This document shows positions 46,372 to 58,965 of a DNA stretch of 64,000 nt, piece after piece (position 1 is the stretch's first letter; every line of letters begins with the position of its first letter). The stretch comes from Sphagnum compactum. Its lineage: Eukaryota; Bryophyta; Sphagnopsida; Sphagnales. The notes below the pieces were generated by a model, which was given only the letters and a program-made list of their open reading frames with translations, made no database searches and had not been told where the DNA came from. Position numbers and translations under genes: made by a program. The stretch lies in NCBI GenBank assembly GCA_965153455.1, contig OZ234493.1:4960001-5024000 (forward strand), given 5' to 3'.

Positions 46372-46760
46372 AAAAGGGAGGTTGTTGGTAAGACAAATAC
46401 ATCATAATAGAATTTAAAACAAGTAAAATCTCTTTTGCAAAAAGTCCATTATCAGGAGTATGCTTCTGTAGCCACAAAAATAGAAGAGCAGGTACAACCT
46501 AAAAAACACATAACTTAAGATATTCAACATAATTAGATTGAACTTGTATTAGAGTTGCAACAGCAATAGCAGATTCAGATCACATCAAATATAGAGTCGT
46601 AACAACAGCCACAAATGACACCAGAATTGTAACAACAAGAGGAAAGGACAAACAATCATCAAACAATTACATAGTTATTAACATAAGCATCAAAAAAACA
46701 ACAACAGACTGAACAATAGCCATAGATAGAGCACATTGTAATACATGCAGACCCTATTGT
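46372..46760 (+). pseudogene. Glutamine-rich decayed ORF (part 3)
   Basis: Dense caa/cag codons mixed with taa/tag (about 46550-46740), giving runs such as QQQQ broken by stops. Same style as parts 1 and 2. Likely the C-terminal low-complexity tail of the same lost ORF. Confidence 0.4.
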
Positions 46761-48103
46761 AGTATAGACAAATTTTTTCTTTTGAATCATAAGATTAGAA
46801 ACAACATTAAATTTAGCTTTCTTAACACATTTTCCATCCAAAATTTCGAGATGTAATTCAAAATATGGGTGGGGTAATGTTAAGGGTATAGTTATTATAG
46901 TTATTTATGGTAATAATTAGTTAGTATATTTCTACTTACCTAAGTTATTGTTTTAGGAAATACTAGCTAGATCACATAATTTTTATTACCATTTAAATTT
47001 GAAAAGAACATAAGACTATTTTTGTTGATAAATATTTATGGCCAAGAGAAGATGAGGATCCATTATATCATTGTAGAACATGAAGCTTTGAAGGAGTATG
47101 AGAGAATAACACTTTGATTTTTGGAAAAAACTTTATTTCCATAGCTATAATTGATGTTTTGAATGTTTTTATCATACTTTCATTGCTAGATTTTAATTTT
47201 GAAACTAGATTTGAATAGATTTGAATGAACATATTTATCTAGTATTAGTTTTAGGATGCAACGCAATCCAATAAGCCAAAAAGGGTGTCGAAGAGTAAAG
47301 AAAATAGTCGAAATTTGATAAATATGTATGTTTTACCATTTAAAGCCATGATAATCATGGCAAGTTATTGTTTTTTCATTCATTTGAATATTAAGGAATT
47401 CAAACCAAAAATCCATTTGATGAAATTTTAAGTTTTAAGTTTTGATTTAAGACCTCAAAAAGTGTACATGAATGTGTCAGACATGAGTCGATTTTGCAAA
47501 AGACTATAAAAAAGACTCATATAATAAATCACATTTGATGGGAAAAATTTAAGAAAATAAAGACCCGTTAACCACGTTAAAAAAACACTCATACCCTAAG
47601 ATATGTGGAATTGTAAAACTTTAAAAATTCAAAGAACTTTCCAAAATTAATCTAGAATTTTAGAATTTCAAAAGTCCTTTGCCACACATAAATGGGATAA
47701 ATGTACATGATGTGTTAAGAAAAGTTGTAGTTTATCATATCAAAAAACATAAAAAGGTTCAAAAAAATAAATAGTTATGATTTGAAATTATTATCATTTT
47801 TAAAAATGAAACACTACATTTATAAGGAATTAGGACATTTTTAGAAATCTATATGTATTAAAAAATGATGAAGAAAATAAATGTCATGTACTTGGACAAC
47901 CATATGCATTTATTATAACAAGTTGCAAAAACAATTATTCCAAAATTCATTCATATGAAAGAAAAATTTTGGCAAAAAAGACATGTAATCCTTTTTTCCA
48001 GTAATCTCGTTCACTTGTTGGCTCATTGTATCCCATTCTCACCCTTTATTGTATTTCAGTCTAGATTTTAGACCAAAATATAGGATTAAAAATTCTGTAT
48101 TTA
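46761..48103. other. AT-rich non-coding stretch
   Basis: No frame, repeat unit or terminal motif recognised. Base composition is clearly more AT-rich than the LTR elements on either side. Confidence 0.6.
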
Positions 48104-51100
48104 TTGTTGTTTAAACGACTATGGAGGTTTTTAAAAGTCAATTGTGTTGAAACAATTGAATTGGATTCTAAGTGCATCCCATCCATACAGGTTCTTGGAA
48201 ACAACGCATGTGAAGACCTGTTTGATCCACAAGATCATAGGGTTACAAACATTGGGAGTGAACCCCTTGAAATGGCGGAAAATATTGTTATCAAAGGAGA
48301 AGTTCTATTCATATTGATACAACGAATGGAAAAGGTGAAGAAATGGTATAATGTGCCACAAGAGGTCTTAGCGGACGCTTCATACCAGGTGAAATTATAT
48401 GTTCCTTTCATTAGTATTTTTGTCAATGGTTGGAATAGATGGATGGGTTTTGTAACTAATCGTGGAAATATGCTCACAACACTCAATGAAAAAAAACATT
48501 AACGAGTGGTGCAAAAAGCGGGTGATGTCAAAGAATTGAGAGGAGATGATCATGAAGAAAGGGGTGGAGAATTTGGAAAAGTAAGAGGAAAAGGAGTTCG
48601 GAAAGATTCGTTCGAAGTACAAAAATAGAGTTGGGAAGCTTTTGCCAATTGTCAATCTGTCCAGCAGATAAGAGTTCTTCAATATTTTGAAGGAGAATTT
48701 TGTGCAATGGAGCTAAAATGGACAATTGATAAGTTGTCTTGTTTCATACACACAAAGGTGAGTGCCAAAGAGAGAGTGAGTTATTTGAAGGTCTGGATCA
48801 AGGATGACATGGAGAAATCAGCACATGGATTCCCATTGAAGCTTACGGGGAACACATCATTGGACCCATGGCTTTCAAAGAAAGCATTCATATTTTAGTG
48901 AGTGATGTAAACATTACTTTTGAATTGTGTTTGGAAATGAAATGGGTTTGTAAGTAAAGAGTTATAGCATTGTTGAATGCAACTCTTACAAGCATGCAAG
49001 GACAAGGTCGAGGAGCTAGAGAGCGACCATCAAGAACACATGCGAGTAATATATGAGAAGCCAAAGTTCAGGGAGGGATGGGTGGCAATAAACTCATACG
49101 TGTCAAATACACAACGAAATAATTTTCAAGAATATTTTTGCATGAATTCAACTTGGACAATTTGAAGAAAGGCACAAAAATTTTCTGTTTAGCACTTGGG
49201 AAGAGCAACTATACAACTCATGATTCTCCAATGATGCTTGTTTCAATGAGTACAAACAACACAACTTTGTATGTGAGCACCCAAAAAAAGTAACAAAGTT
49301 TAAACATGGAGAATTTGGTATGGCAAGTACATGAAATTAATTTTAATTGCAGAGGGGTTCATTACCAAACATCGTTCTTTGGGGCGAATTGCAACTAAAG
49401 GGATAGAGTACCAAACATTTATGATCGAGGGGATGGTATTATATTTATTGGTCACTGAAGTCCCAGAGGAGGAGAAAGAATTGTATGAATCCTATAAACA
49501 GGAGGAAGAAAACTCACTCATAGGGGCACCAAGTCAAGAGGTGGATGCAGATGTAGTGGAAGAGATATCATGAGCATCGAAAAACATCCTTGTCAACTCG
49601 ATTCTGACCGCAAACAAAGGGAGAAGACAATTGAAACCATGCCCATGTGCACAATGGAATGCATCGAATTTCATTGCATTTGGCATTGCAAACAGAACCC
49701 AATCGGACTATCTTGCATGAAAAATTTTACAAGCGCAAATGGAAGGATCATGGAAAAGCCCCGGACACGATGAAAAGGTGACATTGAAACAAGCACAAGG
49801 TATATCAAAGAAACAGAGACACATGGCAAGGTACTCCATTGTCATAAATATGAGTAGAGTGGTAGAAAAGAAAGATGTGTTTCTAATCCCATAGTCATGG
49901 CTAGGAACTTATATGGCATACTTATAGAACAAAAAATGCCAGAGACTTGGGGATTGCAAGCATATCATCAATTTGTGAGGCAAGTGAAAAGAACATCAAC
50001 ATAATTATAATTTGGATTGTTTTGAACCCGCAACCCATGAACTAACAAATGATTTTTGTCCAAATGTAGCTGCATTGTCGAAATTTATTAGGGGGAAAGG
50101 GCAAGGAGGAGATTGCACATTTTGACCTCGTTATCATTGACATCCCAGATGGATAAATGGTTCATGGCCTACCGGTAGAATCCATTCCATCATGGAACAC
50201 AAGAGCAATGTCGGATTAGTTTGTTGTAGTAGCATCTGTAGTGAACCTATGGGGGTGTGACGACATGAGAGTCTTGTTCATGTTCTCTCGTGACCATGAG
50301 CTTCAAAAGAAGATGCAAAGACACATGAAAGGAACACCATTCAACAAGGAATTCAAACATTGGACAATCATGAATTCAGTTCTTTTCTATCTGCCAAAAG
50401 CACTAGTAAGGAACACTATTCCGGAGAATAATAACAAATCTGAATAAATCCATTGTATATTCATACCAATGATTGTTTTTTGGATGTAGACATTGTTATT
50501 TTAAGTTATCTGTTGGACATAGCCAAGGCGGGGATTCAAGTTGATGGACAATTTGATGGCATACATTGACCCAAACATCGATCTTATAGATCTTGATGTC
50601 CTTTATGATGTGGTCATGGATAAAACATTCAAAAAGGGGAAAACAAGGTGTGCCATGGAGGGGTGGGAAGGAGAAAGCCCTTGTGTTGATGTAAGAACTT
50701 GTTGAATGTTGCAGCCCACAAGGAGGAAGGGTGTTAGACTTGACAGCAAGAATAGGTATGGCCAATGAAGGTCAAATGCATTATATTTGAATTGTACCAA
50801 TGGTACCTAATCTTGTGTGATGTTCATATGTGATTCTCACATTTTTTTATATCTGATTAATGTAGGTGCATGTATTCTCACTCCCTCGGTAACGAGAAGG
50901 TTAATTGTGGATGGGAGGAATAAATAACTATTCATGATTCACTTTTGGATGCAATGTTTTCGGTGAAGGCAAGGCCATTCGTCGACCAAATAGGTTTGGA
51001 GAAGCATACCACAATAGTTGATGAAGAGGAGGACAACGAGGACACTATCCCATTGACTAATATAAACATTTACGACCAAGGAGTATCAACAAGTCACAAT

Positions 51101-51500
51101 GGGTCCCCTCGAGGAACATGGTGAGTCCTTGAGAATAAACATTGAATTTATCGACCACAGGTAAAATCTTCACCTTACTAACCAGCACCCTTCAATGGCA
51201 AAACACCCCAACTGAGACAAATTTCCAGAGATTTATTCTAAAACATGATTCATGTGATTGCATGTTTATGTGAAACAAGTAGCCATTGGCATGGCTTCAA
51301 CAATGTCTGGAAATATGACAGAAGAATATTTGCCCTCCATTCGAGCCTAACAACGAAGACTCGAAGGTTGCAAATTTGTTGACAATGAAGTTAGAGAAGC
51401 AAGTTGTTCAGAAGACAGCTCGTTGGATGCATTGGATTGATGAAAGGAAAGACGAGTACTATGTTTACTTTGTCTTGAAGTACAAACATGGTTAGGGTTC
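48104..51500 (+). pseudogene. Decayed coding relic of unknown family
   Basis: Open stretches occur on the plus strand: 48104-48502 (132 aa), 48707-48898, 48977-49165 (with KFREGWVAINSYVSNT), 49331-49573 (acidic tail), 50241-50447 (MRVLFMFSRDHELQKKMQ...). They have protein-like composition but lie in different frames with stops between, as in a decayed multi-kilobase gene or transposon. No catalytic motif, zinc finger or terminal repeat was recognised. The 132-aa frame alone is not good evidence for a living gene. Confidence 0.35.
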
Positions 51501-51829
51501 CCCTAGCATATGTTTATTGATCATCCCAAATTGGGGTAGTTAATTGTTGGTAGATAACAAGACAAGTTGTACTTGTAGTTTCAATAAAAGAAACCCAACT
51601 TCTTTTCTCTTCAACTAGAATGCAATATTTTTCCCAAATGATGCATAATACAATTAAATGGTTATAAACCGCAAATGAAGATTCCGTTCATATTATGAAA
51701 TGGTTTGATGATTTTGATTTAGCCAATCATAGAGTATAATACATATTTTGTTACAAGGGCTGCACCCATTACAAATTAGGTTGACTTTAAAATGGCCTCA
51801 AGCTATGCCAGATTCACCAAAGCTATAAC

Positions 51830-53195
51830 ATGGACATCGGTGTTTGGCTAACTGGTGTACGTAACCATGAGATATAAAGGACAAATAGGCTTGAAATGGG
51901 TGTGTGGCTACTCCCATTCAAAATACACCTATGTTGACGTAAACATTTGGGAAACTAACGTAAGATCCTGCCAGATGGGAAGGACAGATAGGCTAGAAAT
52001 GGGTGTGGCGCTACACCCATTCGACTTACGCCTATGTTGACGTAGACATTTGGGAAACTTGCATAGTTACCCATAGGACGGGAGGGACTGATAGGCTTGA
52101 AATGGGTGTGTAGCTACTCCCATTTGCGATATAGCTACGTTGACGTAGACATTTGGGAAACTGGCATAGTTACCCATAGGACGGGAGGGATTGATAGGCT
52201 TGAAATGGGTGTGTAGCTACTCCCATTTGCGATATAGCTATGTTGACGTAGACATTTGGGAAACTGTCATAGGTAACAACAAGATATATGGGACAAATAG
52301 GCATGAAATGATAGTGTAGCTACTCACATTTGAAATACACCTACGTTGACATAGACATTTTGGGAAATTGGCATAAGTACCCACGAGATAGGAGGGACTG
52401 ATAGGCTTGAAATGGGTGTGTAGCTACTCCCATTTGAGATACACCTATGTCGACATCGACATTTGGGAAATTAGCATAAGTAACCACGAGATATAAAGGA
52501 TTGATAGGCTTGAAAAATGTTAGTGTAGCCATTTCCATTCGAAATACACCTACGTCAATGTAGACATTTGGGAAACTAGCATAGGTACCCACAAGATGGG
52601 AGGGATTGATAGGCTTGAAATGGGTGTGTAGCTACTCCCATTTGAGATATTATGTTGACATAGACATTTGGGAAACTCATGTAAGTAACCATGAGATATA
52701 AGGGACAAATGGGCTTTAGAAATGTTTGTGTAGCTACTCCCATTCAATATACACCGATGTCAACATAAACATTTGAGAAACTGGCATAGGTACCCACGAG
52801 ACGGGAGGGACTAATAGGCTTGAAATGGGTGTGTAGCTACTCCCATTTGAAATACACCTATGTCGATGTAGACGTTTGGGAAATTGGTGTAGGTAACCAC
52901 GAGATATAAAGGATGGATAGGCTTGAAATGTTAATGCAGCTACTCCCATTCGAGATACACCTATGTCGACATAGACATTTGGAAAATTGGCGTAGGTACC
53001 CTTTAGACAAGAAGGATGGATAGGCTTGAAATGGGTGCGTAGCAACTCCCATTCGAGATACCCCTACATTGACAAAGACATTTGGGAAGTTGGAGTAGGT
53101 ACCCACTAGGTGGGAGGAGTGGACACACTTTAAATGGGTGTGCATCTACTCCCATTCGAAATACACCTAGATCGATGTAGACGTTTGGGAAACAT
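51830..53195. repeat. 103-bp tandem repeat array, about 13 units
   Basis: The anchor acatttgggaaact recurs at 51943, 52046, 52149, 52252, 52355, 52459, 52564, 52664, 52769, 52872, 52975, 53078 and 53181, spacing 100-105 bp and mostly exactly 103; a worn first copy is near 51836. Each unit also has ataggcttgaaatgggtgtg, gtagctactcccatt and a cacctatgttgac block. Units differ by point changes, so the array is old or relaxed. Because 103 is not a multiple of 3, the minus-strand open frames across it are by-products. Confidence 0.93.
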
Positions 53196-53738
53196 ATAGT
53201 GAGCACATGGGAACCACTTGGGAACAAAATAGGAATTTCATTGGAACATGGGACACGGAAACTAGACATCTGAACCTTTTTAAAATTTGTAATCTTCTAG
53301 TTTGGAAGATTATACAACAAATGTTCTATCCTGAGAGATTATGGAGCATAATCTTCTTGCCTAGAAGATTGCAAACTGTCATCCAAGTGACATATGGCAG
53401 GTTGAAAAGCACCAACATTACCCAGCATACTAGGTTTTTGGAACCAAAAAGTGGCATAATCATTCACCGTGGATGTTCACCTAAAGGTTTATATATAATT
53501 TGTATATTTGCAAGTGGTTTTGGCACACACCGTCCTCCTATGGCAACACCTAAGGAGTCAGGACACATGCCCCATGCCTGCAAATTGACCCTGAATCATA
53601 ATTTGTCTAAACTGATGAGAACAAATTGTTAGGCCCAAACTAATTTGACGGGGCATCCTTGGTCTATGCCCCTTGCAAAAAGTATACAATGTGTAGTCCC
53701 AAGAGCTAAGCGGCTCTCATGACAAGTTGGCTTGTTCA
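53196..53738. other. Spacer between the tandem repeat and the hAT element
   Basis: Contains a 141-aa open frame (53207-53632, plus) with no recognised domain; its first bases overlap the last repeat unit flank. Near 53290-53370 the phrase aatcttct/agaagatt recurs in both orientations. Nothing else identified. Confidence 0.4.
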
Positions 53739-53789
53739 CAAATAAGCAGGCCTCTATATATATGGAAATCTATTAATAGAATTCGTAAG

Positions 53790-53882
53790 TTCCGTATTTC
53801 ATTTTCGTAGGGTGCTGGTTTTTAACGGTATCAAAAAAAATCTATGTTTCATTTTCGTAGGGTGTTGTTTTTTAACGGTATA
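53790..53882 (+). repeat. Subterminal 50-bp repeat of the hAT element
   Basis: tttcattttcgtagggtg ... tttaacggtat occurs at about 53797-53831 and 53847-53881. A related copy (ttccgtattttatttctgtag) sits near the right end at about 56154-56174 in the same orientation. Possible transposase-binding sites. Confidence 0.6.
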
Positions 53883-53977
53883 AAAAAAAAACTTTATTTC
53901 AATTTTGAAAGTCCGTGGCGCATTTTCGGATCACCAAACGATGTTCCCTTGCCATTTACTGCATTCTTGCTCGATCG

Positions 53978-56095
53978 ATGGAGACCTCTGAGCTTGCTCC
54001 GAAGCGTCCCTGCAAAGCTGGAGCTCGCAAGACGCCCTTCAAGACGAAACACGCCATACAATATGGACTTTCCATTACAGCCCGCGACCCGATGTCTTCT
54101 GAAGTTGTTGTTGTCTGCTGCCAATTTTGCATATGCTTTGGTCGCGAAGGCTCTTCTAAAAATCGTTGACGATTTGGACGTTTGAAGGACCTCCATTTCG
54201 AACCGATAATTACACGCAGCACCTTCACCTGAATCACAAAACTCGATGGGAAGAATACCAAGGGTTGGCACATCAGGAGAAATCAAAATATTTCGACGTC
54301 GTTGTCAAGCACGATATGCCATTACATCGAGCCCCGATCTGAAGCTATCACATTGACCGTCAGCAACAGCATCGTTGATGTTGTGATTGGCGACATGCTC
54401 TGGCATCCAACTGACATGGAAGGGCAAACACGTGAAAACGCATTGTCTCTTTTTAAACGGAAAGAAGACGGTAGCTATTTCGTAGAGATCACCAAGTCAA
54501 AGCAATTCTTGCTAGCGACACGTTATGTTAGACGTGGAATGTCGTTTGCCATGGCTGCAGATGCAATTCATGATGCAAAAGAGGTTTGCGACATTCCAAA
54601 GCTCGGCGCTTGCAGCGATTACTTGGTTGCTTCCTACGCCAGAGTTGCATGTGCCCTTTCGATTGAACACATTTCGCAAGTTCTATGCAGCAAATGGGAA
54701 TTTTCAGTGGCGTTTGACACGTCAACCGACCTTCAGCAAACCTCTTGGGTTGATGTTCGCATTCGATACTATCAAAACTCTACTCTGGAAAACTTTCATC
54801 TGATTACTCTCCCATTTGCTGGGCAGCACACTGGCTTGGCCACGTTCGAGATGTTTGAGAAACTGTTTGACGCTGTCTGTCCTTTATGGAAAGACAAGTT
54901 GATTGGTTGCTCTACGAACGGGGCAGCAAATATGATTGGGCGTCTTTCTGGAGTTGTGACACGGATCCAAAACGTTGTGAAGCCAAACTTCATGCGAGTG
55001 TGGTGTCTGTTGCATCAAATAGACATCACTATGCAGAAGGTTTACAAGCGAGTAGGTTGTAACTTTTACAAGATGCTTACCTCCATTATTTCGTTCTTGA
55101 GGCGCCAGAAGAACGTCGTTGAGGAAATGCAAGCCATCTGTCCGAACCTTTCAGCCACTCGGTGGGCTTCTATGTCGCGCGTTGCTTGATTTCTGGTTGA
55201 GAAGCGATCGGAAATTGTAACATACTTTGCTAAAACGGAACCATCCGATCGTTTTGACCAGCTTCCAACTCTTGCTTTCTGGATCTTGATCTCTGTCATT
55301 AGCGAGATCTCAACGCACATTAGTGAGTGCGTCGAGAGCTTGCAAGGCCGGCGGGTGACTTTACAGCAGCAAACGGCTGCCGTTCAATCACTGCTGGATT
55401 CTTTATAGCGTTTTGCTTTCGTGGAACTCACTCCCAATGATGACACTTTACCGGCCATGCAGGACGTCGTCGTTATTGGGGAGAGGCAGGTCAGTTACGC
55501 TGACCTAAGGGGATTCATTCAAGATCAGGGCATCTTCGCCAACCAAATTCTTGATGCACTAGAGCCAGAAGAATGCACTGAAGTTCTGGATGCCGTTGGC
55601 GAAATCCTTCTGTCGATCGTCAACGGGTTGAGCTCAGTCAAGGCTTTGCGCGACGAAGTGAACGACGCCAGTACTGATGGCATGCCTCCTTGCTTGCCGC
55701 ACGAACTGCTAGCGTTGAAACCACGCGACGTCGTTCAGTTAGTCCTGAAATTCCACGATCGACTATCGGTTTCCTTGACTTAGAATTCCATTGATTTGAT
55801 TGTGGATCAGCACAAGAAGCTTCTGAATGCCGTCAGCAAGGAGCCAAGGATCCAAACTGCCTCGGCTCGTCACAGTGAGCAGACAGACTTTAGCGACGCT
55901 TGGAAGACCCCATCCATTAAGGACCGGTTTCCTGAGCTGATGGAGTTCTGTGGGGGCTTGGCTTCTCCTTTCCCCAACACGGCCACCGTTGAAAGCGATT
56001 TCTCAGTTTTGAAATGGGAAAAGGATCTACACTGATCGAATATTACTCCTTTTTCACTTGAAGGGATCTTATACTGCTGTCAGATTCGCTCTTTG
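53978..56095 (+). pseudogene. hAT transposase, broken
   Basis: Likely start ATG 53978 (METSELAPKRP). A BED-like zinc finger: CCQFC at about 54117-54131, then after a frameshift near 54170 the YTQHLHLNH part (about 54205-54240), with a shift back near 54325. From 54302 one frame runs to the end: catalytic-region blocks VAFDTSTDLQQTSW, STNGAANMIGRLSG and MRVWCLLHQIDI, then SATRWASM, and the C-terminal hAT dimerisation block FPNTATVESDFSVL (about 55974-56020). Stops in this frame: TGA 55187-55189, TAG near 55407, TAG 55781-55783 and TGA 56033-56035, with no indel among them. The block pattern reminds me of hAT proteins from oomycetes, which is an impression to be tested. Confidence 0.9.
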
Positions 56096-56241
56096 CTGAA
56101 GAATTAACAATGAAAGCCAATGATAGAAGAGATTTCTGAATAAATTTCGTATATTCCGTATTTTATTTCTGTAGCGCGCCGTATTTTATTGAAAAACAGA
56201 ACATAGGGATTGTTCCGAAGATAGAGAGGCCTGCAAATAAG

Positions 56242-56546
56242 GCATGAAAGGCCACAATGCAGGGGATCTGTAAAGATATTGAGGTATATATATTCATCCT
56301 TCTTATTAATTAGTTGAGGGGCATGACAAAGTTTTTTGTGTGTGGAAGGAACCAGTTTGATTGGCCCATCACAATTTGTTTTTGAAACACTGGGCACTCC
56401 CCCATAGAAGCACAGAGGTGCTTCCCTGTGGCCCCCCTTTATATAGTTTATGCATATGAAAGTTCAACTTTGGCCAACTCAATGGGAGCAGGAAAAATCC
56501 CTCCCCCGCTGCCGCCCACCCCTAAACCCAAAAAGGAAAAAAATTG
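56242..56546. other. Spacer between hAT and MULE
   Basis: About 300 bp continuing the sequence left of the hAT element (gcatgaaagg...). No gene. A tatatatattcatcc run near 56285 is simple AT sequence. Confidence 0.5.
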
Positions 56547-56779
56547 GGCCCTCATGGCCTGAGTGACCCAGCACCCACCAGCGCACCATCCAAAAAATTC
56601 TGTTTAGAGATTTTTTGGATGGATGAAATCCAACCTAACCTTCGAACAGGGTCCTGGGGTGCAGTTGCGATTTTTTTCCCATGCCCCTGACCCCAACAGT
56701 TAGTTTCTAAAAATACATTTTTTAATAAAAGAAAATTACATCCCCCAAACTCCCTTCCCACCTACCTCCCTCCTCCATG

Positions 56780-57560
56780 CTTCTCATTTCTCACTCACCA
56801 TTTTCTCCTCACTCTCTTGTTTTCTTCCTTTTCTTTTTTTTCTGTTTGTATTGTTTTTATTTATTTATTGTTTTCTTTCTTTGTTTCTTTTCGTGTTTGT
56901 TTCTATGTCTTTTGTTTTTTTTTTCATTTCTTTTTGTGTTTGCTTCTATGTTTTCTTTTTTCGTTTCTTTTTGTGTTTGTTCTATGTTTTTTCTTGTGTG
57001 TGTTTTTTTTTCTTTTTGTGCTCTTTGTGTGTGTGAAAGAGGAGGAGTTGTACAACAACAAGAGCTTGTTACATCATATAATGTTTTTAATGTTGGTAGG
57101 TCGTAAAGGAAGAAAACCTTAACAATAGCAAAGGTTGTTAGCTTGCAGAATTGTGTGCGTGTGAGGGATAATGAAGAGGAACAAACAAATGTGTGTGGAC
57201 TTGACAAGTAGTAAAGAGGAAATCAATGTCAACACAATGAGGGTATTGCATGCACATCAAACCGTTGGTTTTTTTTCATTTTTTTGTTTTTGTATTTGAT
57301 TTTTCTTGTTTTTTTCATTATTATTTTTGGGGGTTTTGCTTTTCAAAGGAGATTTATTAAGAAATTTACTTCTTCTTTTTTTCTTTTTTTTTTTCCCGTT
57401 TTTGTGTTTTTTTTTTCCTGTCATGTGCTTTGTTAATAATTTTTGTAATTAATATTTTTGTTTCTATGTTTATTTGTGGTTTTATTATTTTGGTTTTTTG
57501 TATTTATTTTGTTACCATCTCCTCCTTTGTTTCTATTGTCCTCCTCAATTATAAATCATA
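56780..57560. repeat. T-rich low-complexity region inside the MULE
   Basis: Long runs of ttttct/tttgtttc. It produces hydrophobic Phe/Leu/Cys-rich open frames on the plus strand (for example 56777-57106) that should not be taken for membrane proteins. Confidence 0.8.
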
Positions 57561-58689
57561 AATTGGAAACTAGACTTTACATTTTGTTTGTAATGCATTG
57601 TGATTAGGATTGCAATAAATTATTTTTTGTTATGGTTGTTGTTAAATTGATTAGAATGGCACCTCACACAAGGTTGGAAAAAACTCAACCTTCACCAACC
57701 ATGGACATGATAGTTTTGGTGATGGTTGATGGACTAGCGCATGGTGCAACAAATGAATTAATGGCATCTATGTTAAAGGATCAAGTTGAATCAAGTGTTG
57801 GTTCATGGAAAAAATTGTTCCAATCCGAACACTATATGTAAGCAATTGCAATTAGTTATACTATTGTTCTTCCTTGAGGTGATCAATTTAACTATTTCCT
57901 TTTCGGACCTTCCCCACCTTCCCAAAAAAGTTGGTGAGGTTTTTTTTCAATATTTTTGGGTGCAATACCCCAATTTTTTGGGATTTTAATTTTTGAATTA
58001 ATAATACCTTCATACACCCATGTTCCTAGCCATTGGTGTGTAGGAAATATTTTCATATTAATCCTCCCAACTTTCATCATGTTGAACAATGTTCTCATTT
58101 CAATACCAAGGGTCTAATGTACAAGTAATACCCTCATTAATATTCACCAAAAGTTTAATAATTTTGTTTCATACCTTTTGTCATGTTGACTATAGAATTA
58201 AACAACATAAATAATTATATGAAAATAATATTTATAAATCTAATCTATATTGTTTAAAGTACACCATTAAAATAAGCAAATCAAATTATTAAATCTAGAC
58301 TTAACTACTTAATTAAACTAAATACAACATGCAATAGATGTGCCAATGTTGAGCCGAAGTTCTACATTCTTGGGACATCTATGTGAGGTTTGCAATACTT
58401 TCATCATAATAAAAAACATCTTTTGACAATTTAATACAATGCCCTAATGAGGGTATTTCACATGATTTGAACTTTTATAACTTTATACAATACCTTCAGA
58501 ACGTTTTAAAATATAAATTTTCAAACCAATTCATATCTACAATACCTTATTCAAGTGAGGATAAATATTTTAATCATGATTTTAAATATTGCTTGAATGA
58601 ACAAGTCCAAGCTCTATGCAATATCTTTGTTTTATTTTATTTTTCATCATTTTCAATAGTTGTGGGTTCTATTGGAGTGGCAGTTGCAG

Positions 58690-58965
58690 GTAGGTGCAAC
58701 CAAGTAGGTGGGGTCTAGTAGGTACCTACCTAAAGGGCTAGAATGTAGGAAACTGGAAGGGTAGGCAAGTAGGTAAATGGGTGGGTGGGTAGGTAGGCAA
58801 ATAGATGGGTGGGGGGATAAAGTAGGTGGGGAGAAAAATATCACATTTTAAATATATAGGTGAGTAGGTAGGTGGGAGAGAGTCAATTTTAAATTTAAAA
58901 GTATTGGTGAGTTGGTAGGTGGGGGTGAGTGGGATAGGTTGGCGAGAGAGTATGTGGGTGGGGGG
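58690..58965. repeat. Degenerate GGTAGGT/GGTGGGT minisatellite
   Basis: Repeated ggtaggtgggt and gggtaggtaggcaa phrases near the right end of the MULE, followed by poly-A runs. Slippage-type sequence, no coding meaning. Confidence 0.7.

Larger units (their letters stand above)
53747..56233 (+). mobile_element. hAT-superfamily DNA transposon
   Basis: 2487 bp. Perfect 8-bp target duplication caaataag (53739-53746 and 56234-56241), the length typical of hAT. Terminal inverted repeats start CAGGCCTCT on both ends (9 of 9, then partial). The inside encodes a hAT transposase with BED-type zinc finger and C-terminal dimerisation region. GC content and codon style differ from the AT-rich flanks. The intact duplication dates it as younger than the surrounding relics. 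Confidence 0.94.

Noticed and set aside
48104-48502. 132-aa frame as a functional host gene
   Set aside because: No domain, no intact continuation, and the neighbouring sequence reads as a decayed coding region in several frames.
51830-53195. CRISPR-like array
   Set aside because: Whole 103-bp units repeat end to end without distinct spacers; the setting is plant nuclear DNA.
52341-53269. Minus-strand open frames with repeated GVATHPFQAYP-like phrases
   Set aside because: They are translations of the 103-bp tandem repeat; the unit length is not a multiple of three and no frame spans the array.
56777-57106. Hydrophobic 109-aa frame as a membrane protein
   Set aside because: It comes from T-rich low-complexity DNA giving Phe, Leu and Cys; no start context or conservation argument.
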